From the NCBI GenBank assembly GCA_947501325.1, contig CANMVC010000003.1, positions 143,389-207,388 of the forward strand: 64,000 bases of DNA. Direction: 5' to 3'. Origin of the DNA: an uncultured Sphingomonadaceae bacterium (GTDB lineage Bacteria; Pseudomonadota; Alphaproteobacteria; Sphingomonadales; Sphingomonadaceae). The position numbers and the translations under genes were made by a program. Numbering within the stretch: the first letter of the stretch is position 1; the number at the start of each line of letters is the position of its first letter. Below, one piece after another: positions 24,649 to 34,305 of the stretch. Under the pieces are notes generated by a model, which was given only the letters and a program-made list of their open reading frames with translations, ran no database searches and was not told the DNA's origin.

Positions 24649-27408
24649 ATGAAACAGCAACTTTCCATATACCGCCAGAAGCTGAAATCTCTGGTATCTG
24701 CCGCGGGGGTCATCATGATCTCTGCGGCTTTGCTGTTTCTTCCCGGGCCGTTCATGGCTTCAGCTGCCGCTAGTCCGGGCGGTTGGACGGCCAATGACGA
24801 TGATGCGCTGCTTTTCGATCTCCGATCCGGCAAATATCGCCTTGGCGATGGTATTAGAGGATATCAAACCAGCACCGGCATTTGCGCGGACTTTGCCGAT
24901 GTTATCATGGCTTTCGATGTACCGATTAGGTTGGACAAAAAGTCGCGCCGCGCAACTGGCTGGGTTTTCGCAGAACGCGAAACACTGATCATCGAGCGCG
25001 ATAATGAAATGGTGCAAAGGATGAATAGCACCAAAAGGCTTACACCCGGGGAAATACATGACACGCCGGAAGGCTGGTGTGTAGATGTCAAAACTCTTTC
25101 GGTGTGGTTTGATATTGAGTTGCGCCCTGATCTTCCCAATGCACTGCTGATTGTGGAAACGGATCGGAAATTGCCGTTTCAGAAAGCATTGGAACGCAAA
25201 GAACAGGCCGCGAAAATTCGGCCGCGCAAGAATTTTGATCTTTCGAGCCTGCCACAGTCAACCGAAGCCTATAAATTATGGCGGACACCATCTGTTGATG
25301 CGGTGGTTTCCGCCGGCGGCCTGCGGGATAAACGATCGAAGCAGGATCTGGATATCCGGTATGAGCTATTTGCCTCGGGCGAGATAGGTAAGGCGTCTTT
25401 CGATGCGCGCTTATCCTCCGATGACCAGGGCGTGCCGGAGAGCCTGCGGGTCAGAGCCTATCGCACCGATCCCAAAGGGGCACTGTTGGGTCCGTTGAAG
25501 GCGACGCATGTCGCGGTAGGCGATGTTTCGACCTTTTCCACCCCGCTGGTGTCTCAGAGCACAGCCGGGCGGGGGGCGATCATCACCAATCGGCCGGTCG
25601 ATCGTCCGGACAATTTCGACCGTACCAGCTTTCGCGGAGAACTGCCGGACGGTTGGGATGCGGAGCTCTATCGCAACGGCCAATTGCTGGCTTTTGCTGA
25701 AAATCGGTCCGATGGCCGTTATGAATTTATCGACGTGCCATTGCTATATGGCCAGAACCGCTTTGAAGTGGTGCTCTATGGTCCGCAAGGACAGATACGA
25801 AGGGACAGCAAATCGGTTCCTGTCGGCCTGGATTCGATTCCGCCGCGCAAAACCTATTACTGGGCCGGCGGGCAAGAGGCTGGAAAGGACCTGATCAACG
25901 TCAATAGCCTTGCAACTCTTCGGCAAGGGGGTTGGCGTGGCGGTTTTGGCGTGGAACGCGGGCTCAACACCAAGACATCGGTCGCTGGTTCCCTGTTCAG
26001 CCTGCAAATCGATGGCACGCGACATAATTATGTTGAAGGATCCCTGCGCCGCGCGGTCGGGCCGACCCTGGTTGAGTTGACCGCGTCATCTGACCTGCAA
26101 AAGGGCATGGCCTTCCGCGGACAATTGCTCGGTGAGCTTGGAAATACATTCATCACGGCCGAGACGATTTGGGCTCGGGGTGGCTTTCGATCAGATCATA
26201 TCGAACAAAACGTGAACGGCAAGCATAGCCTCTCGCTCGACCATAGTTTCAAGCTCGGCAGCAAAATTGTGCCCTTTCATATTGATGCCCAATATGAAAC
26301 GCGCTCGGATGGCCGTGCGTCACTCGATCTGACTGGCCGGGTTTCGCTCAATTTACGGCGGTTCTCGTTAACCGGCGAACTAAACTGGGAAAAACGGTTC
26401 AACGATTTGGGTCCGGATCTGCCGGACATTGGCGAGGCGCGATTGCTCGCCAATGGTCAGATTGCGGGTGTTAGACTGCGCGGGGAAGCGACCTATCGGA
26501 TCACGCCGGAGAAACGTTTCGAAAGGGTTAATTTTACCGGCGAATGGCGCGCGGGAGATCGGGCCGACTGGCGCGCAGAGCTTGGTTATGATGTCGGGCT
26601 GGATCGCGGCCGTGCGGGACTCGGGATCATCCGCCGGTTTGACAAATTCTCGCTAACCGCCAGCGCGGAGGCCGCAACAGATGGCTCGGTGGCGGCAGGG
26701 TTAAATCTGGCATTCAGCCTGGGCCCTGATCCACGTAATGGAAAATTCCGTTTCTCGAACAATAAACTGGCTAATAGCGGTCAGGCGCTCGCGATTGTCT
26801 ATCGCGACAAGAACCGTGACGGAAAACGGCAAGCTGACGAAGAACTGGTCGAAAATGTCGAGTTGACGGCTGGTCAATCGACCGCGCTGACACCGACGGA
26901 TGCTAATGGACAGTCGATTATCGATAATCTGGAGCCTTTCCGGCCTATCTTGATCGGTATTGATACCAGCAGCTTGCCGGATCCTTATGTTCGGCCTGCT
27001 CTGCCCGGTGTCGTAGTGACTCCGCGTCCGGGCATTGCCGCAACCGTTGAATTGCCGTTGGTTAGCGCCGGAGAGGTGGAAGGCACGCTCGTGCGCAAAG
27101 GGGGCGGCGCATTGGCCGGCGTCGGACTAGAGCTATTGGATGGTGCCGGGCGCGTCACGCACGAAACCCAGAGCGAATTTGATGGCTTCTTCCTCTTTGA
27201 GGGCGTGCCCTACGGCTCCTATGAACTGCGGATTCAAAAGCTTTCGGCGCAGGCCATCGCTGTCTCACCCATCGTGAATATCCGCGCGGTGGTTGATGAT
27301 GATAATCAGGTCGCCAAACTGGGCGTCGTTGTGGCGGCGGCTGACGCGGTGATGGCAACACTTGGCGATGTTCCAACGGGATCTCCGGCCGGATCACCCG
27401 CCCCCTGA
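24649..27408 (+). CDS. Usher-like outer-membrane protein with C-terminal regulatory-type Ig domain
   Basis: A 919-residue exported protein. The N-terminal part after the signal peptide is cysteine-containing (ICADF, GWCVDV). A central usher-like segment reads RPDNFDRTSFRGELPDGWDAELYRNG, with LLYGQNRFEVVLYGPQGQ, as in PapC-type ushers. Many alternating amphipathic strands follow (about 400-700). Two C-terminal domains include a carboxypeptidase-regulatory-like fold (EGTLVRKGGGALAGVGLELLD ... FDGFFLFEGVPYGSYELRI). I infer an outer-membrane pore that exports DUF4402 subunits. It differs from classical ushers in its ends, so a related but distinct assembly platform is possible. Confidence 0.7.
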   Translation: MKQQLSIYRQKLKSLVSAAGVIMISAALLFLPGPFMASAAASPGGWTANDDDALLFDLRSGKYRLGDGIRGYQTSTGICADFADVIMAFDVPIRLDKKSRRATGWVFAERETLIIERDNEMVQRMNSTKRLTPGEIHDTPEGWCVDVKTLSVWFDIELRPDLPNALLIVETDRKLPFQKALERKEQAAKIRPRKNFDLSSLPQSTEAYKLWRTPSVDAVVSAGGLRDKRSKQDLDIRYELFASGEIGKASFDARLSSDDQGVPESLRVRAYRTDPKGALLGPLKATHVAVGDVSTFSTPLVSQSTAGRGAIITNRPVDRPDNFDRTSFRGELPDGWDAELYRNGQLLAFAENRSDGRYEFIDVPLLYGQNRFEVVLYGPQGQIRRDSKSVPVGLDSIPPRKTYYWAGGQEAGKDLINVNSLATLRQGGWRGGFGVERGLNTKTSVAGSLFSLQIDGTRHNYVEGSLRRAVGPTLVELTASSDLQKGMAFRGQLLGELGNTFITAETIWARGGFRSDHIEQNVNGKHSLSLDHSFKLGSKIVPFHIDAQYETRSDGRASLDLTGRVSLNLRRFSLTGELNWEKRFNDLGPDLPDIGEARLLANGQIAGVRLRGEATYRITPEKRFERVNFTGEWRAGDRADWRAELGYDVGLDRGRAGLGIIRRFDKFSLTASAEAATDGSVAAGLNLAFSLGPDPRNGKFRFSNNKLANSGQALAIVYRDKNRDGKRQADEELVENVELTAGQSTALTPTDANGQSIIDNLEPFRPILIGIDTSSLPDPYVRPALPGVVVTPRPGIAATVELPLVSAGEVEGTLVRKGGGALAGVGLELLDGAGRVTHETQSEFDGFFLFEGVPYGSYELRIQKLSAQAIAVSPIVNIRAVVDDDNQVAKLGVVVAAADAVMATLGDVPTGSPAGSPAP

Positions 27409-27485
27409 TCGCGGCTTGTGTGGTTTTTCCGTTCTGCTAAGCTTTTGGGCTGTTCAAACGCCCGGGATCGAATCAGGATAAGAAT

Positions 27486-28376
27486 ATGCAAGTGACTGCT
27501 AACGGCATTAATATCGAAGTGGAAGATCATGGCAAAGCCGCGGACCCTGCCATTCTTCTGATCATGGGTTATGGGACACAACTTATTGCCTGGCCCATGG
27601 ATTTTGTGAACGGGCTGGTGCAATCCGGGTTTCGCGTGGTTACGTTCGACAATCGCGATGTCGGGCTTTCGTATAAATGTGACGGCGTCTCGGCCCCCGG
27701 TCCGATCCGGCAGCTTTTCACAAAACGGTTTTTTCCCAGTCAGAATCTGGCGCCCTATAATCTCAGTGACATGGCGCGGGACGCTGTTGGCGTGTTGGAC
27801 GCGCTCAATATCGACAAGGCGCATATTGTGGGTGCATCGATGGGCGGAATGATTGGCCAATTGGTGGCGGCCGATCATGCCCACCGGGTTTTGTCGCTGA
27901 CGCCGATCATGTCTTCAACCAACGCGCCCGGTCTGCCCGGCGCTGATCCCGTGGTGCGCAAGGGACTGATCCAATCGGCCCGGGCAAAAGCAACAACAAT
28001 TGAGGAAGCCCTGGTGGCCGGCATGGCTTTTTCATCGATCATTGCGTCAGAAGAAGGACGGGCAAGGGAAGAAGAGCGCAGAGCAATGATGAAAATCGCT
28101 CTCGAGCGCAGTTTTTATCCAGCCGGTCGTCAAAGACAAATGGCGGCGATCATCGAGACCGGCAATTTGCGGCCCAAAGCCAAGGGAATATCTGTTCCCA
28201 CCATGGTCATCCATGGCACATCGGATCCGCTGATTCCGCACCCCTGTGGTGAGGATATTGCCGCAAATATCAACAATGCCCGCCTTGAGCTCGTCGATGG
28301 CATGGGTCATGACTTGCCGCCAAGCAAATTGCCAGTGATGGTGGAGATGATCGCGGAGCATTGCCGGGCCGCCTGA
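27486..28376 (+). CDS. Alpha/beta hydrolase
   Basis: 296 residues of the alpha/beta hydrolase fold. An oxyanion segment LLIMGYGTQLIAW precedes the nucleophile elbow VGASMGGMIGQLVA; the catalytic Asp is probably in VIHGTSDPLIP and His in GMGHDLPPSKLP. The sequence resembles esterases annotated near lipid and polyketide genes, but the substrate cannot be deduced. A 77-bp gap separates it from the usher-like gene, so it may be an independent unit. Confidence 0.85.
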   Translation: MQVTANGINIEVEDHGKAADPAILLIMGYGTQLIAWPMDFVNGLVQSGFRVVTFDNRDVGLSYKCDGVSAPGPIRQLFTKRFFPSQNLAPYNLSDMARDAVGVLDALNIDKAHIVGASMGGMIGQLVAADHAHRVLSLTPIMSSTNAPGLPGADPVVRKGLIQSARAKATTIEEALVAGMAFSSIIASEEGRAREEERRAMMKIALERSFYPAGRQRQMAAIIETGNLRPKAKGISVPTMVIHGTSDPLIPHPCGEDIAANINNARLELVDGMGHDLPPSKLPVMVEMIAEHCRAA

Positions 28377-28393
28377 GCGGGTAATCCCGGCGG

Positions 28394-29302
28394 CTACTCA
28401 TCCAGCGGCAAGCAATATTCGGCGACATAATCGGTCATCTTGATCTCGCTCGGTGGCTGCGGGACACTATCGCCATCCTGTTGAAAAAAAAGACCATTAC
28501 TAGATAAAGGATCGTGATCGATCGAAACGGATCGCGCACGAAATGACTGAGCGTAGGGCAGGGTTTTAGGGTCACGGCCCCGTGCGAGCGACAGCATGAA
28601 CCGTATAAAGTTTCCGCGATTGGCGCGAGACAGGGTGATGAGATGGAAATGATCTTCGCCCAGACCAGCCTTTGGGGTGAGCGCCCACGGCCCGGCAAAA
28701 TAACGTCCCTTGGCAACATAAAAAGCTCCACAGGTCAGGCCGGTCTTTGACCCATCGGTAGCGGCGACGTCCAGCGTGAACTCATGCTGCGGCCAGTTGA
28801 AAAACAGCTTGGCAAAAGACCAGGCATAGGCGGCACGCCCGATTTTCCTTTTTAACGGCGGTGAGTGGTTCGCCACCGCAACGCCGTCCGGTCCGGCGCT
28901 TAAACAGGCGACAAAAGGGCCATGGTTGCTGGTCACCACTGGCTCTGTCAGTCGCGCTTGTGCGCCAGCGAGATATCCGCGCATGACTTGGCTGGCAAAT
29001 TGTTCTGGTTCTGACGCATAGCCAATTTCGCGGGCTATCAGGTTCACTGTCCCGGCCGGGAAAATACAAAGGGGGGTTTTTGTGCCGCTTTTCTGCATGG
29101 CTGCGATGACCAGGCGCAATGTGCCATCGCCGCCGGACACGCAAATCAGATCGCTGTGCTTGGCAAGCTTCATCCTGTTATCAATAGTGGTCGTGCCGGT
29201 TATTACCTGAGCGCCGCAGGCTTCAAAGGCTTGAGCGAGCATGCCAAGTCGCAATTCGTGATGGGTCCCAGACGCTGGATTGTGGATCAGTTGGACAATC
29301 AT
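28394..29302 (-). CDS. Diacylglycerol kinase-family lipid kinase
   Basis: About 302 residues from the ATG at 29302 (MIVQLIHNPASGTHHE); the upstream open frame is discarded. The DAGK catalytic domain shows the nucleotide motif VSGGDGTLRLVIAA and LCIFPAGTVNLIAREIG. The C-terminal domain resembles YegS/DgkB-type kinases. It phosphorylates a lipid or sphingoid hydroxyl; in sphingomonads a sphingosine or ceramide kinase role is conceivable, but this is inference. It is divergent from the FAD oxidoreductase gene. Confidence 0.85.
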   Translation of the reverse strand: MIVQLIHNPASGTHHELRLGMLAQAFEACGAQVITGTTTIDNRMKLAKHSDLICVSGGDGTLRLVIAAMQKSGTKTPLCIFPAGTVNLIAREIGYASEPEQFASQVMRGYLAGAQARLTEPVVTSNHGPFVACLSAGPDGVAVANHSPPLKRKIGRAAYAWSFAKLFFNWPQHEFTLDVAATDGSKTGLTCGAFYVAKGRYFAGPWALTPKAGLGEDHFHLITLSRANRGNFIRFMLSLARGRDPKTLPYAQSFRARSVSIDHDPLSSNGLFFQQDGDSVPQPPSEIKMTDYVAEYCLPLDE

Positions 29303-29394
29303 GAATTGAGCATGGCGACATATTATGCGCGGCGTCAATGGCGAAGGATGATTTGAGTTGTCCATCGCTGCGAAACCGTTTTATGAATCGGCTC

Positions 29395-30486
29395 ATGACC
29401 AAAAAAATCACAATCATCGGGGGCGGTTACGCCGGAACCATGCTGGCGAGAGAGCTGGATGCCCATGCCGATATCACTCTGATCGAACCGCGCGACAAAT
29501 GGGTGCATAATGTCGCAATGATCCGGGCGCTGGCGCGGCCAAAGCTGCTTGACGAGATCATCATGCCCTATGATGGTTTGCTGAAAAACGGCCGGGTCGT
29601 GCGCGGCCGGGTCGCCACGATGGACGGTAACAATGCGATACTCGACGATGGAACCGAAATACCCGGAGATATAGCGATTATCGCCACGGGTTCGGCCTAT
29701 GCCGCGCCTTTTAAAATGCAGGGCGATGACAGCGCGGCTTTTTTGACCAAAGCCAAGCGCGTGATGTCACAAATCGACAAGGCAAAGACCATCGCCATTG
29801 TTGGCGCCGGTGCGGTGGGTAGCGAACTGGCGGGCGAGATTGCTTTTGCGCGGCCGGAAAAACAGGTCACGCTGATCTCGGCAGATGAAAGCCTGTTTCC
29901 GGACTATCCGGCCAAGCTTGGACGCGCGATGCTGCGGCAATTCGGGGAACTGGGCGTAAAGGTGCGTTTGGGCGAACGGATCAAGAAACTGAAACATACG
30001 GACCAGCCGTTTGTACCGCTCAAAAACAAAATCAAACTGGCTGACGGTTTCCCGATTGATGCCGATCTGGTGATCCCGGTCATCGGGTCGAAACCGGCGA
30101 CTGGTCTGCTGCAGAATCTGCAAGGCGTGATCTTTGATGATGATGGCCGCGCAAAGGTTGACGGCTGGCTCAGGCCCACCGCCAATCCTGATCTGTTTAT
30201 CGTCGGCGATATTGCGAGCACCGGTGACACGATGACAATTGTCGGACTGACGCGTCAGGTGGGATGGCTGAAAAAGGCTCTGAAAGCCCATATCGGTGGC
30301 AAGCAGATCGAGGATGTGAGGCCCTATAAGCCATGGCCCAAGCCGTTGATATTACTGCCTTTGGGACCGGATAAGGGCGCAAGTGCGCTGCCCTTTGGCG
30401 TGACCGGGCCGTTTTTGACATCCGCCATCAAAGGCAAAAAGCTTTTCATCCCGCGCTATCATCGGGAATTTGATTGGCAGCCCTAA
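29395..30486 (+). CDS. FAD-dependent pyridine nucleotide-disulfide-type oxidoreductase (AIF/NDH-2-like)
   Basis: About 363 residues, starting at the ATG at 29395 (MTKKITIIGGGYAG); an ATG at 29383 is also possible. An N-terminal FAD motif GGGYAG, the second Rossmann motif IAIVGAGAVGSELAGEIA and the ATG motif IIATGSAYA are clear. The protein is closest in layout to AIF/FSP1-like quinone oxidoreductases and lacks a CxxxxC redox disulfide. The electron acceptor is unknown. Its stop overlaps the convergent acyl-CoA synthetase stop by 4 bp. Confidence 0.85.
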   Translation: MTKKITIIGGGYAGTMLARELDAHADITLIEPRDKWVHNVAMIRALARPKLLDEIIMPYDGLLKNGRVVRGRVATMDGNNAILDDGTEIPGDIAIIATGSAYAAPFKMQGDDSAAFLTKAKRVMSQIDKAKTIAIVGAGAVGSELAGEIAFARPEKQVTLISADESLFPDYPAKLGRAMLRQFGELGVKVRLGERIKKLKHTDQPFVPLKNKIKLADGFPIDADLVIPVIGSKPATGLLQNLQGVIFDDDGRAKVDGWLRPTANPDLFIVGDIASTGDTMTIVGLTRQVGWLKKALKAHIGGKQIEDVRPYKPWPKPLILLPLGPDKGASALPFGVTGPFLTSAIKGKKLFIPRYHREFDWQP

Positions 30487-32123
30487 GCGGCGACTGGTTG
30501 CAGCATTTTCAGGGCGATATCCTTCGCGTCCTTGTAGCCCGGTTTCCCGTTGGCGGCACGGGGCACATCATCGACCACCAGAAACGCGCGCGGCGTTTTA
30601 TAATCGGCCAGCTTGCCGCGAACATGATCGTGTAGCGCCGCTTCATCGAGCGTATGACCATCCGTTACGGACAGCACAGCCGTCACCTTCTCGCCGAAGC
30701 GGTCATCGGGTACGCCGACAACGAGACAGTCATAAACACTGTCATGGGTCTTGAGCGCTTCCTCGACTTCCTCAGGGAAAATCTTCTCCCCGCCGCTATT
30801 GATGCAGACGGACCCGCGGCCCAGCAGCGTCACGGTGCCATCGGCCTCGACCACCGCAAAATCGCCGGGGATGGAATAGCGAACGCCGTTAAATGTCTTG
30901 AACGTCGCGGCGCTTTTTTCTTCATCCTTATAATAGCCAAGCGGGACCATTCCCCCGTTACAGATCATGCCCATTTCGCCTGAACCGGGTTTTACTTCGC
31001 GGCCCTCTTCGGTCAAAATCCTGGTGGTTTCTGCCATTTCAAAAGTGGCGGTCTTTTCAATCGCGGCATTTTCACGGGTTGTAACCGATGCGCCCATGCT
31101 GCCTTCGGTCGATCCCATGCTGTCGACGATGACCATTTCGATATGTTCCAGCATGCCTTTTTTGACTTCGGCTGACCACATAACGCCTGAAGAGCCAATC
31201 ATCTGGACAGATGACAGATCATAGGGCTTGCCCTGTTCCTTGGCATCATCCAGCGCGGCCAGCATCGGCTTGGCGAACACATCGCCGACGATCGTGATGT
31301 CGGTGGCTTTCTCGTTATCCGCTAGTTGCCAAAGCGCATGCGGGTCAAAATGCCGGTTGTTGAACAGGATGACGCAACCACCCAGCGCGTGCGGGATCAT
31401 CGCCCCGATCCACATGCCGGTGCCGTGCATGATCGGGCAGGCGGGAATCGATCGGCTCCCCGCGCCCGCGCCATGTAGCGCCTGAGCCAGCGGTCCAAAA
31501 CCTGTCGCGCCTTCCGGCAGAGTCATTTCCCGCATTTCAAAGCCCTTGGTGAACAGCGCGCTGGAAAAAGTCCTGTGATCATACATCACGCCCTTGGGCA
31601 TGCCAGTCGTCCCGCCGGTGTAGAGCATATAGAGATCGTCGTCAGAGCGCTCGATCACCGGCATCGGATCAGCAGCCTGCAAGGCGGTTTCATAATCCAC
31701 CGCGCCATCGAGATGTTCACCGGAACCATCTTCAATTTCGAGGAACAGCTTCACATGCTCCAGCCGATCCTTGATCGCCGCCACGCGCGGTGCGAATTGC
31801 GCATGAAACACCAAGGCTTCGCTATCGCTGTTGTTGATGACATGAGTCAGCTCCGCTTCAAGATAGCGGTAATTGACATTGACCGGACAAATACGCGCCT
31901 TGAAGGCGGCAAATTGCGCCTCCATATATTCGGCGCAATTATAGGCGTAGATAGAGAGTTTCGCGCCGGGTTTCAGGCCATGATCGGCATAAACCTGCGC
32001 CAGCTTTGCCGCGCGCTGTTCATATTCTGACCAGCTATAGCGCTTGGCGCCTTCTACAATTGCGGGTTTGTCCGGAATCGCCTGGGCAATATTTTCCCAG
32101 ATATCAGCCATGTGCCAGCTCAT
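30483..32123 (-). CDS. Acyl-CoA synthetase (AMP-forming), AtuH-like position
   Basis: A 546-residue adenylate-forming enzyme from the ATG at 32123. The AMP-binding P-loop YTGGTTGMPKGV and the C-terminal Lys domain (PRAANGKPGYK) are intact. It is likely to activate a free carboxylic acid, such as citronellate or another branched acid, to its CoA ester for the carboxylase/beta-oxidation genes upstream on the same strand. It stands last in the leftward catabolic block. Specificity is inferred from context only. Confidence 0.86.
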   Translation of the reverse strand: MSWHMADIWENIAQAIPDKPAIVEGAKRYSWSEYEQRAAKLAQVYADHGLKPGAKLSIYAYNCAEYMEAQFAAFKARICPVNVNYRYLEAELTHVINNSDSEALVFHAQFAPRVAAIKDRLEHVKLFLEIEDGSGEHLDGAVDYETALQAADPMPVIERSDDDLYMLYTGGTTGMPKGVMYDHRTFSSALFTKGFEMREMTLPEGATGFGPLAQALHGAGAGSRSIPACPIMHGTGMWIGAMIPHALGGCVILFNNRHFDPHALWQLADNEKATDITIVGDVFAKPMLAALDDAKEQGKPYDLSSVQMIGSSGVMWSAEVKKGMLEHIEMVIVDSMGSTEGSMGASVTTRENAAIEKTATFEMAETTRILTEEGREVKPGSGEMGMICNGGMVPLGYYKDEEKSAATFKTFNGVRYSIPGDFAVVEADGTVTLLGRGSVCINSGGEKIFPEEVEEALKTHDSVYDCLVVGVPDDRFGEKVTAVLSVTDGHTLDEAALHDHVRGKLADYKTPRAFLVVDDVPRAANGKPGYKDAKDIALKMLQPVAA

Positions 32124-32195
32124 CGAGTCTCTCCTTTTTCTTTTGAACATAAACAGAAAAAGCTGATTCACAATAGATAGACCCGATAGATTTAT

Positions 32196-33014
32196 TTAAC
32201 CGGTTTTGATAGAACGCGTCCCTGGCGCTGGCGGGCTTTCCGCGCCGCCAGCAAAACATTGCGCTATAGCCATCCACCGGGTTGCGTTTGGACCGGTCAC
32301 TTTTAAGTCTGTATCCGCAATATTGCGAGTCTGGGTAACGACTTGGCAAAATTCCTCAGCCAAACCCTCAATCCGCTCTTCTTCGCTCTCATCGCCATAG
32401 TCCCAGACTGCACCGGAGGGGGCAGTAAGCTTGAGATAGGGCACAGGCTGCGGCGCTTCTTCGCCGTTGACCTTGAAGGTCCAGCCATAGGTGTTGAGGC
32501 CGATCATCACGATATTGCGGATGCGGTCCGCATTTTCGCGCTCGAGGCCGAGCACATCATAAATGGCCTGCGCATGCGACCAGTTTTCCATCAACCGCGC
32601 GGTGATGGAAGAGCGTACACTCATAGAAGGGCCCGCCCATTCGACCCGCATGGCGGGATCAGCCGCGCCAAATTCCGGCGCCATTTTCTGAAAGAAGTCC
32701 CGCCAGGTTTTTACGAGCGGCGTGCCGGATAGATTGTCGAGATAATCCGCCTCGAAAAAGCGCATCGATGTCTGGCCCTTTTTGGCATTCTCTTTCATCG
32801 CAGCCATCGCCTCTTTGAAGAAGCCATGGAATTTTTCCGGCTCGGTCAGCGACCAATAGGCGGCCATGTTCCAGATATGCAGATGGCGGATTATGGCATT
32901 GATCGTCCAGCCCTTGAAACCGGTTTCCTGTTCCATCTGCTCATCGGAAAGATCTTTGACGAGCGCATATATCGCTTCGCTTTCGTCGAGAAAATCCTGT
33001 GCCTGCTCCATCAT
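32196..33014 (-). CDS. TIGR03084-family (DinB/MDMPI-like) metal-binding protein
   Basis: About 272 residues. An N-terminal four-helix-bundle domain of the DinB/maleylpyruvate isomerase type carries histidines that fit a metal site (INAIIRHLHIW, ENWSHAQAIYD). It is followed by a C-terminal wing (PQPVPYLKLTAPSGAVWDYG ... DLKVTGPNATRWMAIAQCFAGG). This matches a family often found among acyl-CoA metabolism genes. I start at the ATG at 33014, which overlaps the stop of the CoA transferase gene by one base; the long upstream extension lies antiparallel to nothing conserved and is rejected. Reaction unknown. Confidence 0.75.
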   Translation of the reverse strand: MMEQAQDFLDESEAIYALVKDLSDEQMEQETGFKGWTINAIIRHLHIWNMAAYWSLTEPEKFHGFFKEAMAAMKENAKKGQTSMRFFEADYLDNLSGTPLVKTWRDFFQKMAPEFGAADPAMRVEWAGPSMSVRSSITARLMENWSHAQAIYDVLGLERENADRIRNIVMIGLNTYGWTFKVNGEEAPQPVPYLKLTAPSGAVWDYGDESEEERIEGLAEEFCQVVTQTRNIADTDLKVTGPNATRWMAIAQCFAGGAESPPAPGTRSIKTG

Positions 33015-34168
33015 TATGTAATTCCTATTTCCTGCAATATTTCTTGCGTATGTTCGCCAAGCGCCGGGCTGGGCCCAGTGGTTGGCAGTTTTTGTCCATT
33101 GATATGCACCGGTGACGCGACATTGTGAATTCTCCCGAGCAATGGATGGTCCTGTTCCTCGAAGGCTTCGATCGCAACGATCTGGGCATGGTCCTTCACA
33201 TCGGCCAGTGTCAGGCACGGCGCGGCGGGCACATCGCCTTTGGTCAGGCCGGCGATCATCGTATCGGTATCATGGCGCGGCGGCTGGCTGGCGACAATTT
33301 GCGCGAGTTCGGCCATATGCATGCTGCGATTTTCGAGGCCTTGATATTTTTCTTCCGACTTCAAATCTTCGCGGCCGACCATTTCGAAAACAACCTGCCA
33401 ATGCGCGTCGCTCATCGCTGCATAGGCAATCGCGCCGTCGGTGGTGCGTAGCGGCATCTGATAATAGTCGGCAAAGGGCGCCGCATGGATCGCATCATCG
33501 TTCATCAAGGTCAGATGCATGCCGCCGTCCGGCCAAAGAAAGGCAATGCAGCTGGCCAGCATAGACAAGTCAATATGCTGTCCTTCACCGGTGCGTTCCC
33601 GTGCAAATAATGCAGCAGTGATGGCTTGCGCGGCGGTATAGGCGGTGAGCTTGTCGCACAGCAAAGTCTTCACATAGCTAAAACCATCGGGATGGCCTTG
33701 TGTACCCATGAAACCCGCCATCGCCTGCATCACATGATCATAGGCAGGGCGATCGGCCATCGGTCCGTCGCGACCAAAGCCGGTAATGGCGCAATAGATA
33801 AGTGACGGTTTCTCGGCGCGGAGACTTTTGCTGTCGAGGCCCAGGCGCTGCATCACGCCGGGGCGATAATTATGGATGACAATATCAGCGTCCAGGCACA
33901 GCTTGCGGGCCGTTGCCACGCCCTCTTTGCTTTTCAGATCCAGCGTGATCGAGCGCTTGGCGCGGTTGCAATTGTTGAACAGGCCGGAGATGCTTTCCTT
34001 CCGGCTGCCCAGCCAGCGCATAGGGTCGCCAATGCCGGGCGGTTCCACCTTGATGACGTCCGCGCCCTGTTGCGCGAACATCATGGTCGCGAGAGACGCG
34101 GTGATCATCGTTGAAAATTCGACCACCTTGATCCCGGCCAGCGGCTGTTGTGCTGTCACCTCTGCCAT
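33014..34168 (-). CDS. CaiB/BaiF (family III) CoA transferase
   Basis: Transfers CoA between carboxylic acids. It is 384 residues with the family III N-terminal domain LAGIKVVEFSTMITASLATMMFAQQGADVIKVE. The catalytic aspartate is expected within the 'HNYRPGVMQRLGLD...' to 'AYDHVMQAMAGFMGTQG' region. It is coupled to the TIGR03084 gene downstream. It may activate acids using another CoA donor, parallel to the synthetase gene. Confidence 0.87.
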   Translation of the reverse strand: MAEVTAQQPLAGIKVVEFSTMITASLATMMFAQQGADVIKVEPPGIGDPMRWLGSRKESISGLFNNCNRAKRSITLDLKSKEGVATARKLCLDADIVIHNYRPGVMQRLGLDSKSLRAEKPSLIYCAITGFGRDGPMADRPAYDHVMQAMAGFMGTQGHPDGFSYVKTLLCDKLTAYTAAQAITAALFARERTGEGQHIDLSMLASCIAFLWPDGGMHLTLMNDDAIHAAPFADYYQMPLRTTDGAIAYAAMSDAHWQVVFEMVGREDLKSEEKYQGLENRSMHMAELAQIVASQPPRHDTDTMIAGLTKGDVPAAPCLTLADVKDHAQIVAIEAFEEQDHPLLGRIHNVASPVHINGQKLPTTGPSPALGEHTQEILQEIGIT

Positions 34169-34187
34169 CTCATCTCCTATATCCCTT

Positions 34188-34291
34188 CGCGCTCATGCTG
34201 AGCTTGTCGACGCATCTTATCAAAACCGTTCGAAACTCACCCTTCGACTGCCTGCTTACAGCAGTCGCTCAGGACAAGCAGAATGAGCGCG
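34188..34291. repeat. Sphingomonad-type hairpin repeat, copy D (3' of nitronate monooxygenase)
   Basis: Bounded by CGCTCAT and ATGAGCG. Its right part, reverse-complemented, matches closely the left part of the copy at 35467-35569 (CTGTCCTGAG-like, then CAAGCAGGCAG, then TCGAAGGGTG words). It can fold into a long hairpin and lies in the gap between two same-strand genes. Confidence 0.7.
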
Positions 34292-34305
34292 GGCTATCGG
34301 TGCCG

